Part shown: in pieces, positions 11,520 to 22,546 of the stretch
Numbering within the stretch: the first letter of the stretch is position 1
Layout: the number at the start of each line of letters is the position of its first letter
Assembly (NCBI RefSeq): GCF_000165425.1
Contig: NW_001799577.1
Coordinates: 62,001 to 126,000 of the forward strand
Reading direction: 5' to 3'
Length of the DNA: 64,000 bases
Origin: Paramecium tetraurelia
Lineage: Eukaryota > Ciliophora > Oligohymenophorea > Peniculida > Parameciidae
Notes under the pieces: model-generated
Databases searched by the model: none
The model's input: the letters and a program-made list of their open reading frames with translations, nothing else
What the model was told of the DNA's origin: nothing
Made by a program: the position numbers and the translations under genes

Positions 11520-13214
11520 TCATTAACAAGTGCCCTTAGAACAAATTGATACAACAGAAATGCAGAATCCCTAGAATACGCTGATCCCTTCATGTAATTC
11601 TAAGTGAAATGTGTGTCTATTTAATTTTCCATGACACAGATAGATGTGTTATTCTTTACTGTTGTCTTCCTTTTTTTGTAATACGAAATTTCTGGTTGAC
11701 GGCGTTAGTGCAATATCTTTTAATTTCAATTTAAAGGAACCTTTCTACTCATCATAGTGCGGTTCTTAAGTTATGATCTCTTAGGAATAATACAAAAATT
11801 ATTACCATCATATTAATTTGTATTGATGTTGAAGCATTTCACATCAAATAATCTTGGTTTGTCGTATCTTTTATCTGAAAAGTAATCAAAAATTAACATT
11901 CTCCTTTTTTTCCTTCCCACCCATTAAGGAAAGCTATTTTCCATGTACTCTGGATAGCCATCATCAAAAACAATAAATTCCTTGCCTTAATTCTTAAACT
12001 CAATCAGTCCTAAGTAATTATCATTATATTTTATGAACTTCTCTTAGTACTCTTAGAAAATAAGAATATCCCCTGAAATCTCATATTACACTGCTACTAA
12101 AACAGTTTACTACTCATTATTCTTGAGATAGTAAATATGGGGGAAATCTGATTATTCTCTTCCTTCTGGACAATCCAAATTTCTATAAACAGTGAATGAT
12201 TTCTTTTCATTAATGGGTTTGTAATATTAAAATAGAGCTGATTCTTATTATTTAAAAATAGGATAAAGGATGGTTGAGTTAATTTTAAAAATGTGCAATT
12301 GAGTTATTAATTTAATAAAATTGGGTTTTTCAACTTACAATTGTTTTGGCTTCATTCCATTTTAAACTATCTTTTGCAAATAATTGTCATAGGTTTCCTT
12401 CAATAACCCTTTGCTAAAATAATACAAGTGCTTAATAAGTCTAGTTAATGATTATAAACGATACTTATAAAAATAGTGTTATTTTTTGGATTCATATTGA
12501 ACAGTGATAAGTAACAATTTGATAGCATTTTCCAATGTGATGTTTTCAAAGAGTAATTCAAAAATGGCTTCTTCAATTTGACTATCCTCAAAATAATAAT
12601 TGAAATAAATACTTGGAATACAAGACTGCTAATAAGAAAACCAAATAAATGTTTACTATCCATAGATCGAAGCGATTTGGCAAATTCTTCACTATTATTT
12701 TTGATTTTAGACAACTTAAAAAACTATCTGATGTCATATTCGTTTGGAATACGTATTCCATTAGCCGAACAGATGGGCAACTAAATTTATACGATTGAAG
12801 TATACTTTTATCACATCAGACTTTTCAATATAATTCGACTTTAGCAGTTTAGAACATTCAATAAATGTCCTTTCTATATATGTTATAATTTCTTTTTTGA
12901 TACAATCAGAAAGGTCTTATTATTCTATTTTTTATTTTCATTCTTTACCAACTACGTCATCCTTTTCTACAAATTAAGCTTCGTTATCGGAGCATATTAT
13001 TTTTTCTTTAGTTGCTATAGTCTATCAATTTAAGTTGAATAGTTACTTCATTAATGAAGGTGCAAATGACAATGACCTTAACAAAATCAGGATTATTCGA
13101 ATCATCTTGAATAGTTGAATCAATATTTTAGATTTGATCTTTGAACAGACTTTAATGAAATCTTTCCTCCCTCTATTGTTAATATTTTTTTATTTCGCTA
13201 AGATTGTTTTGCAT
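11520..13214 (-). CDS. Tubby-like protein with a long unassigned N-terminal region
   Basis: Five introns (25, 24, 25, 35 and 26 nt) give 519 codons. Residues ~260-519 form a Tubby domain: entry FTVYRNLDCPEG, HIYYLKNNEQQTVLVAVQYE, NYLGLIEFKNQGKEFIVFDD (family: YIGKLRSNLxGTxFxVYDNG), FKLKLKDIALTPSTRNFVLQ (family: VLNFxGRVxxxSVKNFQ) and the closing core LHEGISVFQGFCISVVSI. Tubby domains bind phosphoinositides such as PI(4,5)P2 and often act in ciliary membrane traffic. The Tubby C-terminus is recognisable but diverged. The first ~250 residues (MQNNLSEIKKYQQQREERFH onward, with IEEAIFELLFENITLENAIK) match no domain I know. Confidence 0.8.
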
Positions 13215-13287
13215 GCTACTTAGAAATTTTAAATTACAAAAATTTTGTTTTGATTGATTCTGATTTATTCGTTTTTATTATTAAACA

Positions 13288-14841
13288 ATGAAAAAGGGAT
13301 AAGACCAATCAAATTCAAGCTTTCTCAGATACATAATTTTATTGCTTGCATGCTTAGCATTAGTAATTAATATGTGAATACCATAGTATGGAAATATGTT
13401 TATATTCGATTAACCTGCATTGTTGAAGGAACAAATAATGCAGACCTATAGTCCAATATATGGAGAGCAATTAACAGGCTTTTATTTCAGTTTTATGTAT
13501 TCCTTCTATTCCATTCCAAATATCATATTGCCTTTAGTTGGTGGGTTTATGAGTGATGTGTTTGGTAAAATAAACTTATATCATTTTAAGGCTATAGAAA
13601 AATGTCATTGATATTCATGTTCTTTGTGATTCTGGGTTAAGGCTTTTTATATTTTGGAAGTTCGGTAGCAAACCTTTAATATATGATATTGGGTAGATTT
13701 ATGTTTGGATTGGGTGGGGAATCTCTTTGTGTAGCAAGTTCGATTATCATTAATAAATGGTTTGTGGGAAAGGAGTTGTCATTTGCCAATGTAAACTATA
13801 CTTTAATAGTAGGCACTAAATTTGAGTTTGATCAGAAGTGCAACAGTGTTGGGAACTTATATTTCCCCAAGAATAGCTGAAAAATCAGGTATGACAACAG
13901 CCTTTGGAGTGGGTTTTGGTATTACTCTGATTTCTGGGGCTGCATTACTCATTATGAATTTCATTGATTCTTATACAGAGATCTTATAAAAACGAAATCT
14001 GTAGAAAACTGAAGGATTATTGGATAATAGCATTTAAGTAATGGATTTTGGAGAGCTTGTAAAACAAATATTGGAAGATATTAGAATGTTCCCTAAAGTA
14101 AAATACACAAATGAATCAATTTTTAGATTTTTTGGATCTTGACTTTAATAATGACCACTTTTTATACTTCAGTCTTAATTTTTATCTCCTTTTCAAGTGG
14201 CATAATAATTAAATTATGGTTGCCTTCAGATGCACCTATAGAATAGAATTAAGAAGTAGCTGGTGAATTGATGGGAATACCTTATTTGTGTTGTACATTT
14301 TTCAGTCCTTTTGTTGGATTGATGGTGGACAAAGTTGGCTAAAGAATTAAGTTTCTTGCGATTGGATGTGCATTAGTATTTTTAGGATTGGTTTTGATGC
14401 TGTTGTTTTATCCTATATTTTGCATGCTCACTTTGGGATTAGCCTATGCTCTCTTTGCCAGTACAATATGGACCAGCATTGCCTTTGTTGTAAAATAAAA
14501 ATAATTAGTAAGATTTGATTATATAAAGGGGCACAGCATTTGGCGTTATGAACTCTGTTCAAAATTTCGCCTTTTTTGTGATGCCATTATTCATAGCTTT
14601 CATTTCAGCAGAATCATCTTCCCAAGTATCAGTAGTCCTATTCTTTTTAATACTTGCTTCTGTTTCCTTAATTATAGCCATCTATTTACACACAGAAGAT
14701 CGAAATAGGCCAGGTAATTAGAATTCCTATAAAATAGTCTCATTGAATTCTAATGATCAAAAGAAACTAATGAATTTTGTTAATAACCATAATGAGGAAG
14801 GCGAAGAATTTGAAGAGGAAGAAATAATAGAAGCAAGATGA
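13288..14841 (+). CDS. Major facilitator transporter, MFSD1-like
   Basis: Polytopic membrane transporter. MFSD1 homologues are lysosomal dipeptide uniporters in animals; the substrate here is inferred only. Introns of 24, 26, 19, 29 and 19 nt give 478 codons. Helix pairs are clear, and the family signature LGRFMFGLGGESLCVASSII at the helix 4/5 region is close to the animal 'LGRFVFGIGGESLAVAQ'. The inter-helix motif VGGFMSDVFG matches MFS motif A in position. C-terminal helices (FISFSSGIIIKLW, LVFLGLVLMLLFYPIFCML) follow, then an acidic tail EEGEEFEEEEIIEAR. It is divergent from the Tubby-like gene, 73 bp apart. Confidence 0.88.
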
Positions 14842-14984
14842 TAGAGTGTATATTAAATTTATACAACCTTTGGTTTAATTAATATTTATTAATGCAATTT
14901 TATTACTATTGTTTTATCCCAAAAATCTCAGACTAAATTACTAATTTTTTCTCAATTGCTATTGATCCTCAGAATATCTGTATT

Positions 14985-15055
14985 GCGTCTATAGTGTAAA
15001 GGTAGCACGATTTCCTTCCAAGCATTAGGATCGGGTTCGATTCCCGATAGGCGCA
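14985..15055 (+). tRNA. tRNA-Gly(UCC)-like gene, copy 1, imperfect anticodon stem
   Basis: 71 bases. Acceptor stem GCGTCTA/TAGGCGC (one G-T pair), a D stem GTGT/GCAC, T arm CGGGT-TCGATTC-CCGAT and anticodon loop CTTCCAA with anticodon TCC are present, with an A discriminator. The anticodon stem ATTTC/GCATT has two mismatches out of five pairs, whereas the two copies downstream pair perfectly. Either a decaying copy or a tolerated variant. Confidence 0.7.
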
Positions 15056-15207
15056 AATATTTTTACTCCTTAAATCAATAGTAATTACAATCATGTGTAG
15101 AACCAACTCAACTTATATATTTTAATTGTTGTTTTTAAATATTCATTTGTTTTCCCCCTCTATCTCATCTATTATAAAATCCTAGAGATTATAAATTTTA
15201 TAGTCTA

Positions 15208-15279
15208 GCGTCTATAGTATAGAGGTTCGTACGAATGCCTTCCAAGCATTTAGGTCGGGTTCGAGTCCCGATAGACGCA
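15208..15279 (+). tRNA. tRNA-Gly(UCC), copy 2
   Basis: 72 bases, complete cloverleaf. Acceptor GCGTCTA/TAGACGC, D stem GTAT/GTAC, anticodon stem AATGC/GCATT with loop CTTCCAA (anticodon TCC at 15241-15243, reading GGA), T arm CGGGT/CCGAT, discriminator A. A T run follows at once and would serve as Pol III terminator. Its sequence is identical to copy 3. Confidence 0.95.
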
Positions 15280-15452
15280 ACTTTTTTAAATTTTTAATGA
15301 CAAGATCAATAGGTAAACCCAATAATCAGTGTTTATTATAACATAAATTTAGATTTAAATTTGGTAATAGTTGCCAATCTATAAGATTTATTTATATATT
15401 GGACTTTGTTATATCGTTACAAAACCAATAAGATTGTAAATTTTATAGGCTA

Positions 15453-15524
15453 GCGTCTATAGTATAGAGGTTCGTACGAATGCCTTCCAAGCATTTAGGT
15501 CGGGTTCGAGTCCCGATAGACGCA
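15453..15524 (+). tRNA. tRNA-Gly(UCC), copy 3
   Basis: Identical to copy 2 over all 72 bases, also followed by a T run (Pol III terminator). The ~20 bases upstream are nearly the same as upstream of copy 2 (AAATTTTATAG then CTA), so the duplicated unit includes 5' flank; start-to-start spacing is 245 bp. Confidence 0.95.
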
Positions 15525-15788
15525 ACTTTTTAAATTTTTTTTATTATGAGATTAAACCTACTCTAAATTGTGTACTCTCTAGTTTTTCTGAAAATCGAAA
15601 CAGGATTATATTGAAAAAGATATTTTCATTTTTTTATAAATATATAGCGAAAGACTATTAGTTTCATTAACAGTATATTCAAAATTTTTTAAATTTGAGG
15701 TATTTCATCAAGGAGTATCAATTATTGGTTTGAAATGAAGGAGTCTTGGAACTATTTAGAATTACTAAAATTTAATTTTATTAATATT

Positions 15789-16464
15789 ATGTTTGATAAA
15801 AGTTTTAATTATTACATTCCAAAAACAAGTTCGAATAGCGATTATGAGTAAAGAGAAAAAAAGGATTTAAAAAAATAGTTTAGATATGTATCAGTAAATA
15901 AAATGGTGCCGTCTGACAAAGATAATTATATTCCTCTTGTAAGTCCATAATTATCTGCCTATGCAAAACCAAGTGAGAGAATTAAATTATAACAAAAATT
16001 AATGAGAGTCAGATAAAATAGATCTCTTAATTTATATTCTGCCAAACATGATCCATTCAATGTAACTCTTTATTTTTATTAAGCATTGCACTGATGAGTC
16101 CTAATTAACAAGTGAGGATTAATTATTAAAGATAGTTGGAGGCCAAATGTTGTAAACTGGCGAAAAGTGTTAGTCTGTTCAACGCAAGTATAGGAGGAAG
16201 CCTAAGAGTAAAATTATAATATTAGGTTTTGTAGCTCATCGGAATATATTTTCATTGTATGTATAAGAATCATTAGAGCTCAACTAATTGAGAAAGAAAA
16301 TGAATCCATAACTGAATTATAGTAGGATGGACTCTCATATAGCCTAAAGATTCAATAAAACATAAATTGGGTTTAACAATTCTTTTGATTCAAATTAATA
16401 TGGATTTTTATAATAGGGAAGAAGGTGTTAAATGCAGTAGAAGTTCAAAGATTTTTTAAATTGA
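15789..16464 (+). CDS. Unrecognised basic, Gln-rich protein
   Basis: Not recognised. One 22-nt intron (16062-16083) gives 217 codons and TGA. It starts MFDKSFNYYIPKTSSNSDYE and contains basic stretches (SERIKLQQKLMRVRQNR; RKYRRKPKSKIII) and a Gln/Asn-rich C-terminus ending RRCQMQQKFKDFLN. No membrane segment or catalytic motif is visible. It is convergent with the hydrolase gene, 38 bp between stops. The basic character would suit a nucleic-acid or cytoskeleton-associated protein, but nothing specific supports that. Confidence 0.6.
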
Positions 16465-16502
16465 TTGTATAATTAATTATATAACTTATAAATTTATTCA
16501 CA

Positions 16503-17802
16503 TCAACTATTCGTTGGTTTAAGATATTGTTGCCATTTATCATTTGGTAGATCTCTGAAATAATTTAAGTAGTCTAACGTTGGATCCATTACCCACTATT
16601 AAACAATGATTATCAACTTACTCTCTTAACAGTAACTAAGTTAGTCTCACTAAACCATTCAATATGACCCCCTTTTTAAGTTAAAGCAAATATTAAATTT
16701 GGCATGTGTCTGTGTAATTAAATAGGGGCTAATTTCCATGGTATTAGTGGGTCATTCTTGGTATTAACAAATAAAGTGGGTACTGTAATATCCTTAATAT
16801 ATTGTATTGAAGAATTTGCCTTAGTTTAACAAAGAGCGTTACCCTATACATTTACTCAACTGATTCGTATTTTTACAAATGTCTTGTAAAATAATGATCA
16901 AAATCGTAAATGGTTCTTGCTTCAAATACCTTTTTGATGTCAATATTATGTTCATCAAAACATGCATTCATTACATCCAAATGTTTATTCAGCAACCACT
17001 TGAAATGCTTAGTGAGATAATAGATATATAAATAGTTGTACCATCTATCCAAATTTTCAAAGCAAGCCTAAATCAATAGAACATAAAATACACCAATAAA
17101 TCAAATGGATTGGCTATACAAACAATAGATTTGAATGCACATTTCTCCTTCGTAATTCCTGCATATTTAGCTGCCAAATTCGCCCCAATTGAAATGGCTA
17201 CACATTATAATGTTGCCTCGGGATATCTTTGTTTTATCAAATCTATAATTTCCATCATATCAGAGGGGTCTCCATGATTATGGTATTAAGGTGTCTTTTT
17301 AATTTAAATAATACAGATAATTTTGTAAATCCGACTCCTCTGTTATTAAAACAAACAGCCGTATAACCAGCATCATAAAGTCTCTCTAATGTATCTTTTA
17401 TATAATTGCAATCTCCTCCACCTGTCAATCCATGTAAGACTAATACAATATTCTTGGTATCATTGATTTTCCAATCCAATGCCACCTGACCTCCATCTTT
17501 CAATGTCACCATTTCTCGTTGTTGTAAGGGCACCATTTGATGTTCAACTAAAGTAACATAGGTTAACCCAAAGATATTATTCGTACTCCAAATACTTGGA
17601 TTAAAATGCCCCTATCTTTGTTATTTTTCATTACTGTGATATTTGGACATTTTGATAGCAGATGTTTGTTATTCTCTGTGTTCTAATAGAAGACTTCGAT
17701 TTCTGTATTATACATGCAATCATATATATGTTGACCAAGCAGCGCAAATGAAGCTCCAGCAACCAATTTCCACTTAGGAATACAAAAAAGCTTTTTTATC
17801 AT
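16503..17802 (-). CDS. Alpha/beta hydrolase, ABHD1/3 (YheT/EMB8) type
   Basis: Membrane-anchored lipid-acting hydrolase by family. Introns of 23, 20, 26, 23 and 26 nt give 393 codons. An N-terminal membrane anchor (KWKLVAGASFALLGQHIY) precedes the fold. Diagnostic parts are VLVLHGLTGGGDCNYIK (oxyanion region), TAVCFNNRGVGFTKLS, the nucleophile elbow CVAISIGANLAAKYAG with Ser in A-I-S-I-G, the acid region LFVNTKNDPLIP, and KGGHIEWF holding the catalytic His. The elbow has Ala in place of the usual first Gly. The family includes phospholipases and acyl-ester hydrolases; the substrate is not predictable here. Confidence 0.85.
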
Positions 17803-18229
17803 GTATTAAATAATAAATAAACTTTTGTTTATTCCTAATAATCAAATCGTCTTAAAAATTTGATGTATAATCAATTGGAATGATATCAAGTAATATAATT
17901 AAAGATTATTATTAATGAGTAGAATTTTTGATAAAAATGATTACAAATGACAAAATTTAAATATTCATTCGTAAAAATTTAAAATAATAAAAATCTAATT
18001 TAATAAGCTAAAAACGTATATTCTATAGTAAAATAAACTTTGTCTATTAATGCCAAATCATAAATAAATAATAAGACATTCTACTTACACTCTAAAACTA
18101 AAGTGTTCTTTTAAATAAGCCTATAATGGAATGATTATAAAATTTAAGATCAAACAACATTTGAAATGATCAATTTTAGGGTATTATTAAGATGGCATTT
18201 TATTGTAAATCCAAATAATTTATAGAAAA
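17803..18229. other. Intergenic, upstream of the ABHD gene
   Basis: 427 bp of AT-rich DNA between two minus-strand genes. No coding-like frame, tRNA or repeat recognised; it should hold the promoter of the hydrolase gene and the 3' end of the F-box/LRR gene. Confidence 0.4.
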
Positions 18230-20240
18230 TCAATACTTCTTTAATTTTTTTCTATTAGTAGGTTTGCAATCATACGATTTTCTTTGTAATAACTCTTCCA
18301 AACATTGCAAATTGTAATCATCCAGAGATACAACTATAAATATTTTTGGATACTCTAAAGTAAGTGATTTATCGGTCAGATATTCAAATCCAGTACCGCA
18401 AATCATAGAACAAAATGCGACATCAATTTTTTCGATTGATTTACATTTTAAGAATATATTCTATTTATATTAATTAAATTACTTTTAAACCATCATCTGT
18501 AATCATTTTTGATCTTATTTTTAGCTACTTAATATCTGGATTATGGGTACAAAGTTATCTGCAGTACTCATCGTCAACAAATCCTCCAAAACTGAATTTA
18601 AATATTCCTTTTGTATAATATTATTAATTACCTTTCAATTGTTAAAATATTCTCTCATCAAATAAAACAGTATGTTTTAAGGGAGTTAAATTTTTCATTT
18701 ATAATTCCCCTATGGATAACTTAATGATGTCATTATTGATTTAAAGGAAATTTAGAAATTGGGTTATTTGATTTGAGTTTAATATAGAAAATATGATTGT
18801 TCCAATTTTAATTTTCTATTTTATAGAATTAATGGGATTAGTTTCGTTCTGTTAACAATATTTCAAAAAGAAATCTACTTGTAAAAATGGAATTCTAATG
18901 TAATGAAGTTATTTTAATTAAAAGATTGATAAATATGATGTAAAGGCAATTTCTTCATTTAATTGACCCTTATCCTTCTCTACTAATTTTAGCCTTTCGA
19001 GATTGGTAAGTTTTTAAGAAATTAGTGTTATAGTATCACTTGTAATTTTAGAGTTGTAAGGTAACACTAAGGTTTTTAAGTTGACACATTACAAAATAAA
19101 TTTAGAACACAATTTATCAGTCAAAGCATGATAATCTTTTAAATCTAAAGTTAGTAGAAGTGAGATTGAACTTATTCTGACATCTTGTAATTGAGTAGGC
19201 TTGATATTCTTCAAGGATCCAAAACTTAGGTGTTTCAATTTTGAAAATTTGATCAAAGAACTACACAAAATTTCATAGGGGATCTCTCCAACATGTTTAT
19301 ATGATAATTTACGAATTAAGTTATTAATCGATTATTCAAACTATTTGTTTATCAATCTCAATCCCAACAATTACAGAGAATCTATATATGACAATACTTG
19401 GGTCCAAATGAACAAGGGTAACTAGAATTTAATATTTAATTATTTAATTGGAATAGCAGGTTCTTATGATTTGGTCTTTATTATTTACTTTTAGATCTAT
19501 TCGCTTTATTATTATTATTATAATTGCTATTATTACGAAGCTAATAATTTCCTCTGTAATTTCAGTCTTTAGATTACGTTTAATTCTCTTTTCTCTTGTG
19601 TATCTTTAGGGGGGATTTCAGGTTGTGATTGCTAGACCTCTTTTGTTGGGAGATTTTAAGTGTTCTTTCGGTGATTAATTAGTTGTTTTTTATCATTTTA
19701 TAATTCTAAGGATAATGTAATCTATAGATACAAATCAATACAGATCTAAATTATTCCAGTATTTCATTAGGACATTCATAAAGAGAGAGAATTTTATCTG
19801 CAAATTATAAATTGAGTGTTTATTATCTCACTTCAGATTTAGATAAATTTATGCTTTCGTCTAAGTTGAAGCAAAGTAATTCCTCTCCATTGCAGAAGAC
19901 TTTTATATAAACTTCCATTTCGAGAGGTTTTTTATCAATAACCTCTTTAGTTTCTTCTTTTGCCTATTTTTGGCGGGAAAACATCTATTCTAAAGTAGGT
20001 TATTTGAGTTTAATTGGTTGTTAGATGATTGGTGCAGCTTGAGCTGGATATCTTTCATATAAGGAAATAACCACTTTTCTTAGTAAACCTTTTTCCCCTT
20101 TGAATAATAATTTGATATTGTTTCTATACACACAACACTAGCAATTGATTTCTTAAATTTTTTTAATTTACATAAAAATTATTGAGATTGAAAATTCCCT
20201 CAAAATCAATATAACCAATATTTCTGACTTGTATTTTCAT
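18230..20240 (-). CDS. F-box/leucine-rich-repeat-like protein with poly-Gln linker
   Basis: Introns of 34, 20, 24 and 22 nt give 636 codons. Order: an unassigned N-terminal region starting MKIQVRNIGYIDFEGIFN (~130 residues), a coiled-coil/poly-Gln linker (LLASQQQQLQQQQQSEQ), an F-box-like helix set LPLFIWTQVLSYIDSLQLLG with RLINKQFEQSINN, then leucine-rich repeats (FSKLKHLSFGSLKNI, ISLLLTLDLKDYHALTD, CVNLKTLVLPYNSKITSDTI, LTNLERLKLV). F-box/LRR proteins usually recruit substrates to SCF ubiquitin ligases; that role is inferred. Eight of the nine Gln codons in the tract at 19506-19535 are TAA or TAG. Confidence 0.72.
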
Positions 20241-20357
20241 AATAAAGTTGAAAATAACTATCCTTTAACTGAAATGGCAATCTTTATTAGAAGAAGAATT
20301 AAAAAGAGTAGAAATTGAGAATTCAAATCATCCACATGTCATATTTTATAATAGAGG

Positions 20358-22511
20358 ATGTTTATGCTAAATAACTTTGAATAAAAATTAACATCTAATT
20401 TTGAAAGTCAGAATTAAATAAAGACACACGATAAAATTAGAGAATTCAAAACAATTTAAGGGACACATTATAAATTATAGTTTAGAATAAACAAGAATGT
20501 TCCATTTAATGATATTTAGAGGATTCTTTAAATTATATTGCAAAGTTCATTTGAGTTCATTGAATAGGATAGTTATTCTAATCATGTTGTTAGAAAAATA
20601 ATTAAATTTTCGAGATATAGAAAAGGAGTATAATAGGAAACAACAGTTTGAGATCCTTCTATACTTTACTCAATGATATCTAATTAAAAATAATAATCTA
20701 TTGTTCAAACATAGTGAATACTTAAATAAAGCAATTAGAATTTGTCAGTAACTATGTAAGTAAAATTAAATGAACAGAGTTCAAGATATAAGGTTCCATC
20801 TTCAAAGGAAGGGCTACTATATATTCTGAAAAAAATATACTGCTTGAATAAGAATGATTGTGATTATAAAATATAATTAATTGAATGATTTAAAAAAAAC
20901 AAAAAGCGCTTCAATCAATTGTGAATTATAGAAATACCTCAAAAAAAAGATTTCAATAGAGTCCTTCAATGAAGAAACTAGACAAATCATCTAATCATAG
21001 CAATTTCTCTTTACGAATAAAAACATGTTTAAATTATATTTAATAAGGAAGAATAAAGTATATCCCCGAAAGCAATCTAAAAAACTTCAGAGAGTTAGAT
21101 GGATGAGTTATAAAATAAATCTAAAATTCAGATAATCTTCTCGCATGAAGAAAAGCTTCATAATTTCTTATTTGCTTATGAGTATGATAAACTTGTTTAA
21201 GATTAGAGCAACTACTGATCATTTGTTACAATAAGCTCGCAAAATAGTTCCAACAATAAGTGCAGTAGTGACAACCAACTCAAATTTGGCCATCGATTAT
21301 TATCTGCAATTACCAAATTAAAATTTAAGTGTATTCCAAGGACGTATCATCACTGTTTAAGGAGTGCCAGGGTTATTGGCATTGAAATCTAAGACAGGAT
21401 TGAGAGACTTTATATTTATAAAATGCATCGGAGTGGGTGGATTTTCAAGAGTGTATTTGGTTAAAAAGAAATAGTCAAGTCGATTCTATGCGATGAAAAT
21501 AATAGACAAGAAAATAATTATTGAGAAAAAGATTGAAAGTACATAATACATTATATAGATATAATTGAGAATGAACGCAACATTCTAGCTGTGACTCAAC
21601 ATCCTTTTCTTAATAAATTAGAATATGCTCTAGAATGTCCAAACCATCTAATATTCATCACTGAATTCTGTGCAGGAGGTGATCTGCTCTATTACTTATA
21701 AAAATATCACGTGTTTACTGAAACTCAAGCAAGATTCTACATTATAGAATTTATATTGGGATTAATATATTTGCATCAGTTGGATATCATATATAGAGAC
21801 ATTAAACCAGAAAACATATTAATCGATATTACAGGTCATATTCAAATTGCTGACTTTGGACTTGCAAAGCCCACAAGAAATGAATATGCTTATAGTTTTT
21901 GTGGAAGTCCTGAGTACATGGCTCCAGAAATGCTAACTAATTAGGGACATAATTAATAATTGGATCATTATTGTTTAGGTGTCCTATTATATGAATTGGT
22001 GGTGGGACAACCTCCCTTCTATTCTGAAGACATCAATAAAATCTATGAGAATATAATTTTAAAGGAAGTTGAGTTCCCAAAAAATAACACTTTGAGTAAT
22101 GAAATCAAGGATTTGATTGTGAGATTATTGGATAAGGATCAAAAGAGTAGGATTGGACATTAGGGAGGGTTACTGGAGATATTGGATCATAAATGGTTTG
22201 AAAGTGTCGATTTAATAAAGTTCCTTTACAGAAAAGTGAATCCCCCCTTCTAACCAGATGTGTTCAAACCTCCAGCTCTATCAAAAGAATATAAGGATGG
22301 GGATTTAGATCTTATTAGGAGATTGCTAGATAGAAATGTTTAGGGGACCACCATGTTTCAAAACTTTTATTATGATTAGTCAGTAGAATTGGATATACGA
22401 TTAGAACAGTAAAAGTTCCTTAAGTTCTATCATTAATTGATAGAGCAGTAGAATAGTAAGATGCAGAGAAGGTAAAAAATCAAATTCATGAGAAAAAGCA
22501 GATTAGTATGA
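20358..22511 (+). CDS. AGC-group protein kinase with long N-terminal extension
   Basis: The kinase domain (from about 21385) is clear: glycine loop GVGGFSRVYL, catalytic lysine in [21 protein letters not shown], activation segment CGSPEYMAPE, then DHYCLGVLLYELVVGQPPF. The C-lobe ends RLLDKDQKSRIGH and an AGC-type tail follows (WFESVDLIKFL, NPPFQPDVFKPP). The N-terminal ~330 residues include a possible folded segment (YKLQFRINKNVPFNDIQRIL) and a linker FSHEEKLHNFLFAYE. A 25-nt intron near 21180 and a 31-nt intron near 21540 fit well; exon joins between 20650 and 20950 are unresolved, so the ATG at 20358 is provisional. Confidence 0.75.
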
Positions 22512-22546
22512 CTATATGAAGAATATTTAAATATTAATTAAATAAA

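Larger units (their letters stand above)
15189..15524 (+). repeat. Tandem duplication of a tRNA-Gly unit with its 5' flank
   Basis: Two copies of a unit of about 92 bp (20 bp of flank plus the tRNA), separated by unrelated AT-rich DNA. The flank matches with only a few differences while the tRNAs are identical, which points to a fairly recent duplication or to gene conversion. Confidence 0.75.

Noticed and set aside
20885-21060. ATG at 20885 as the true start of the AGC kinase
   Set aside because: It is in frame with the downstream exons, but coding-like sequence continues upstream to 20358, so the earlier start was preferred provisionally. The question is not settled.
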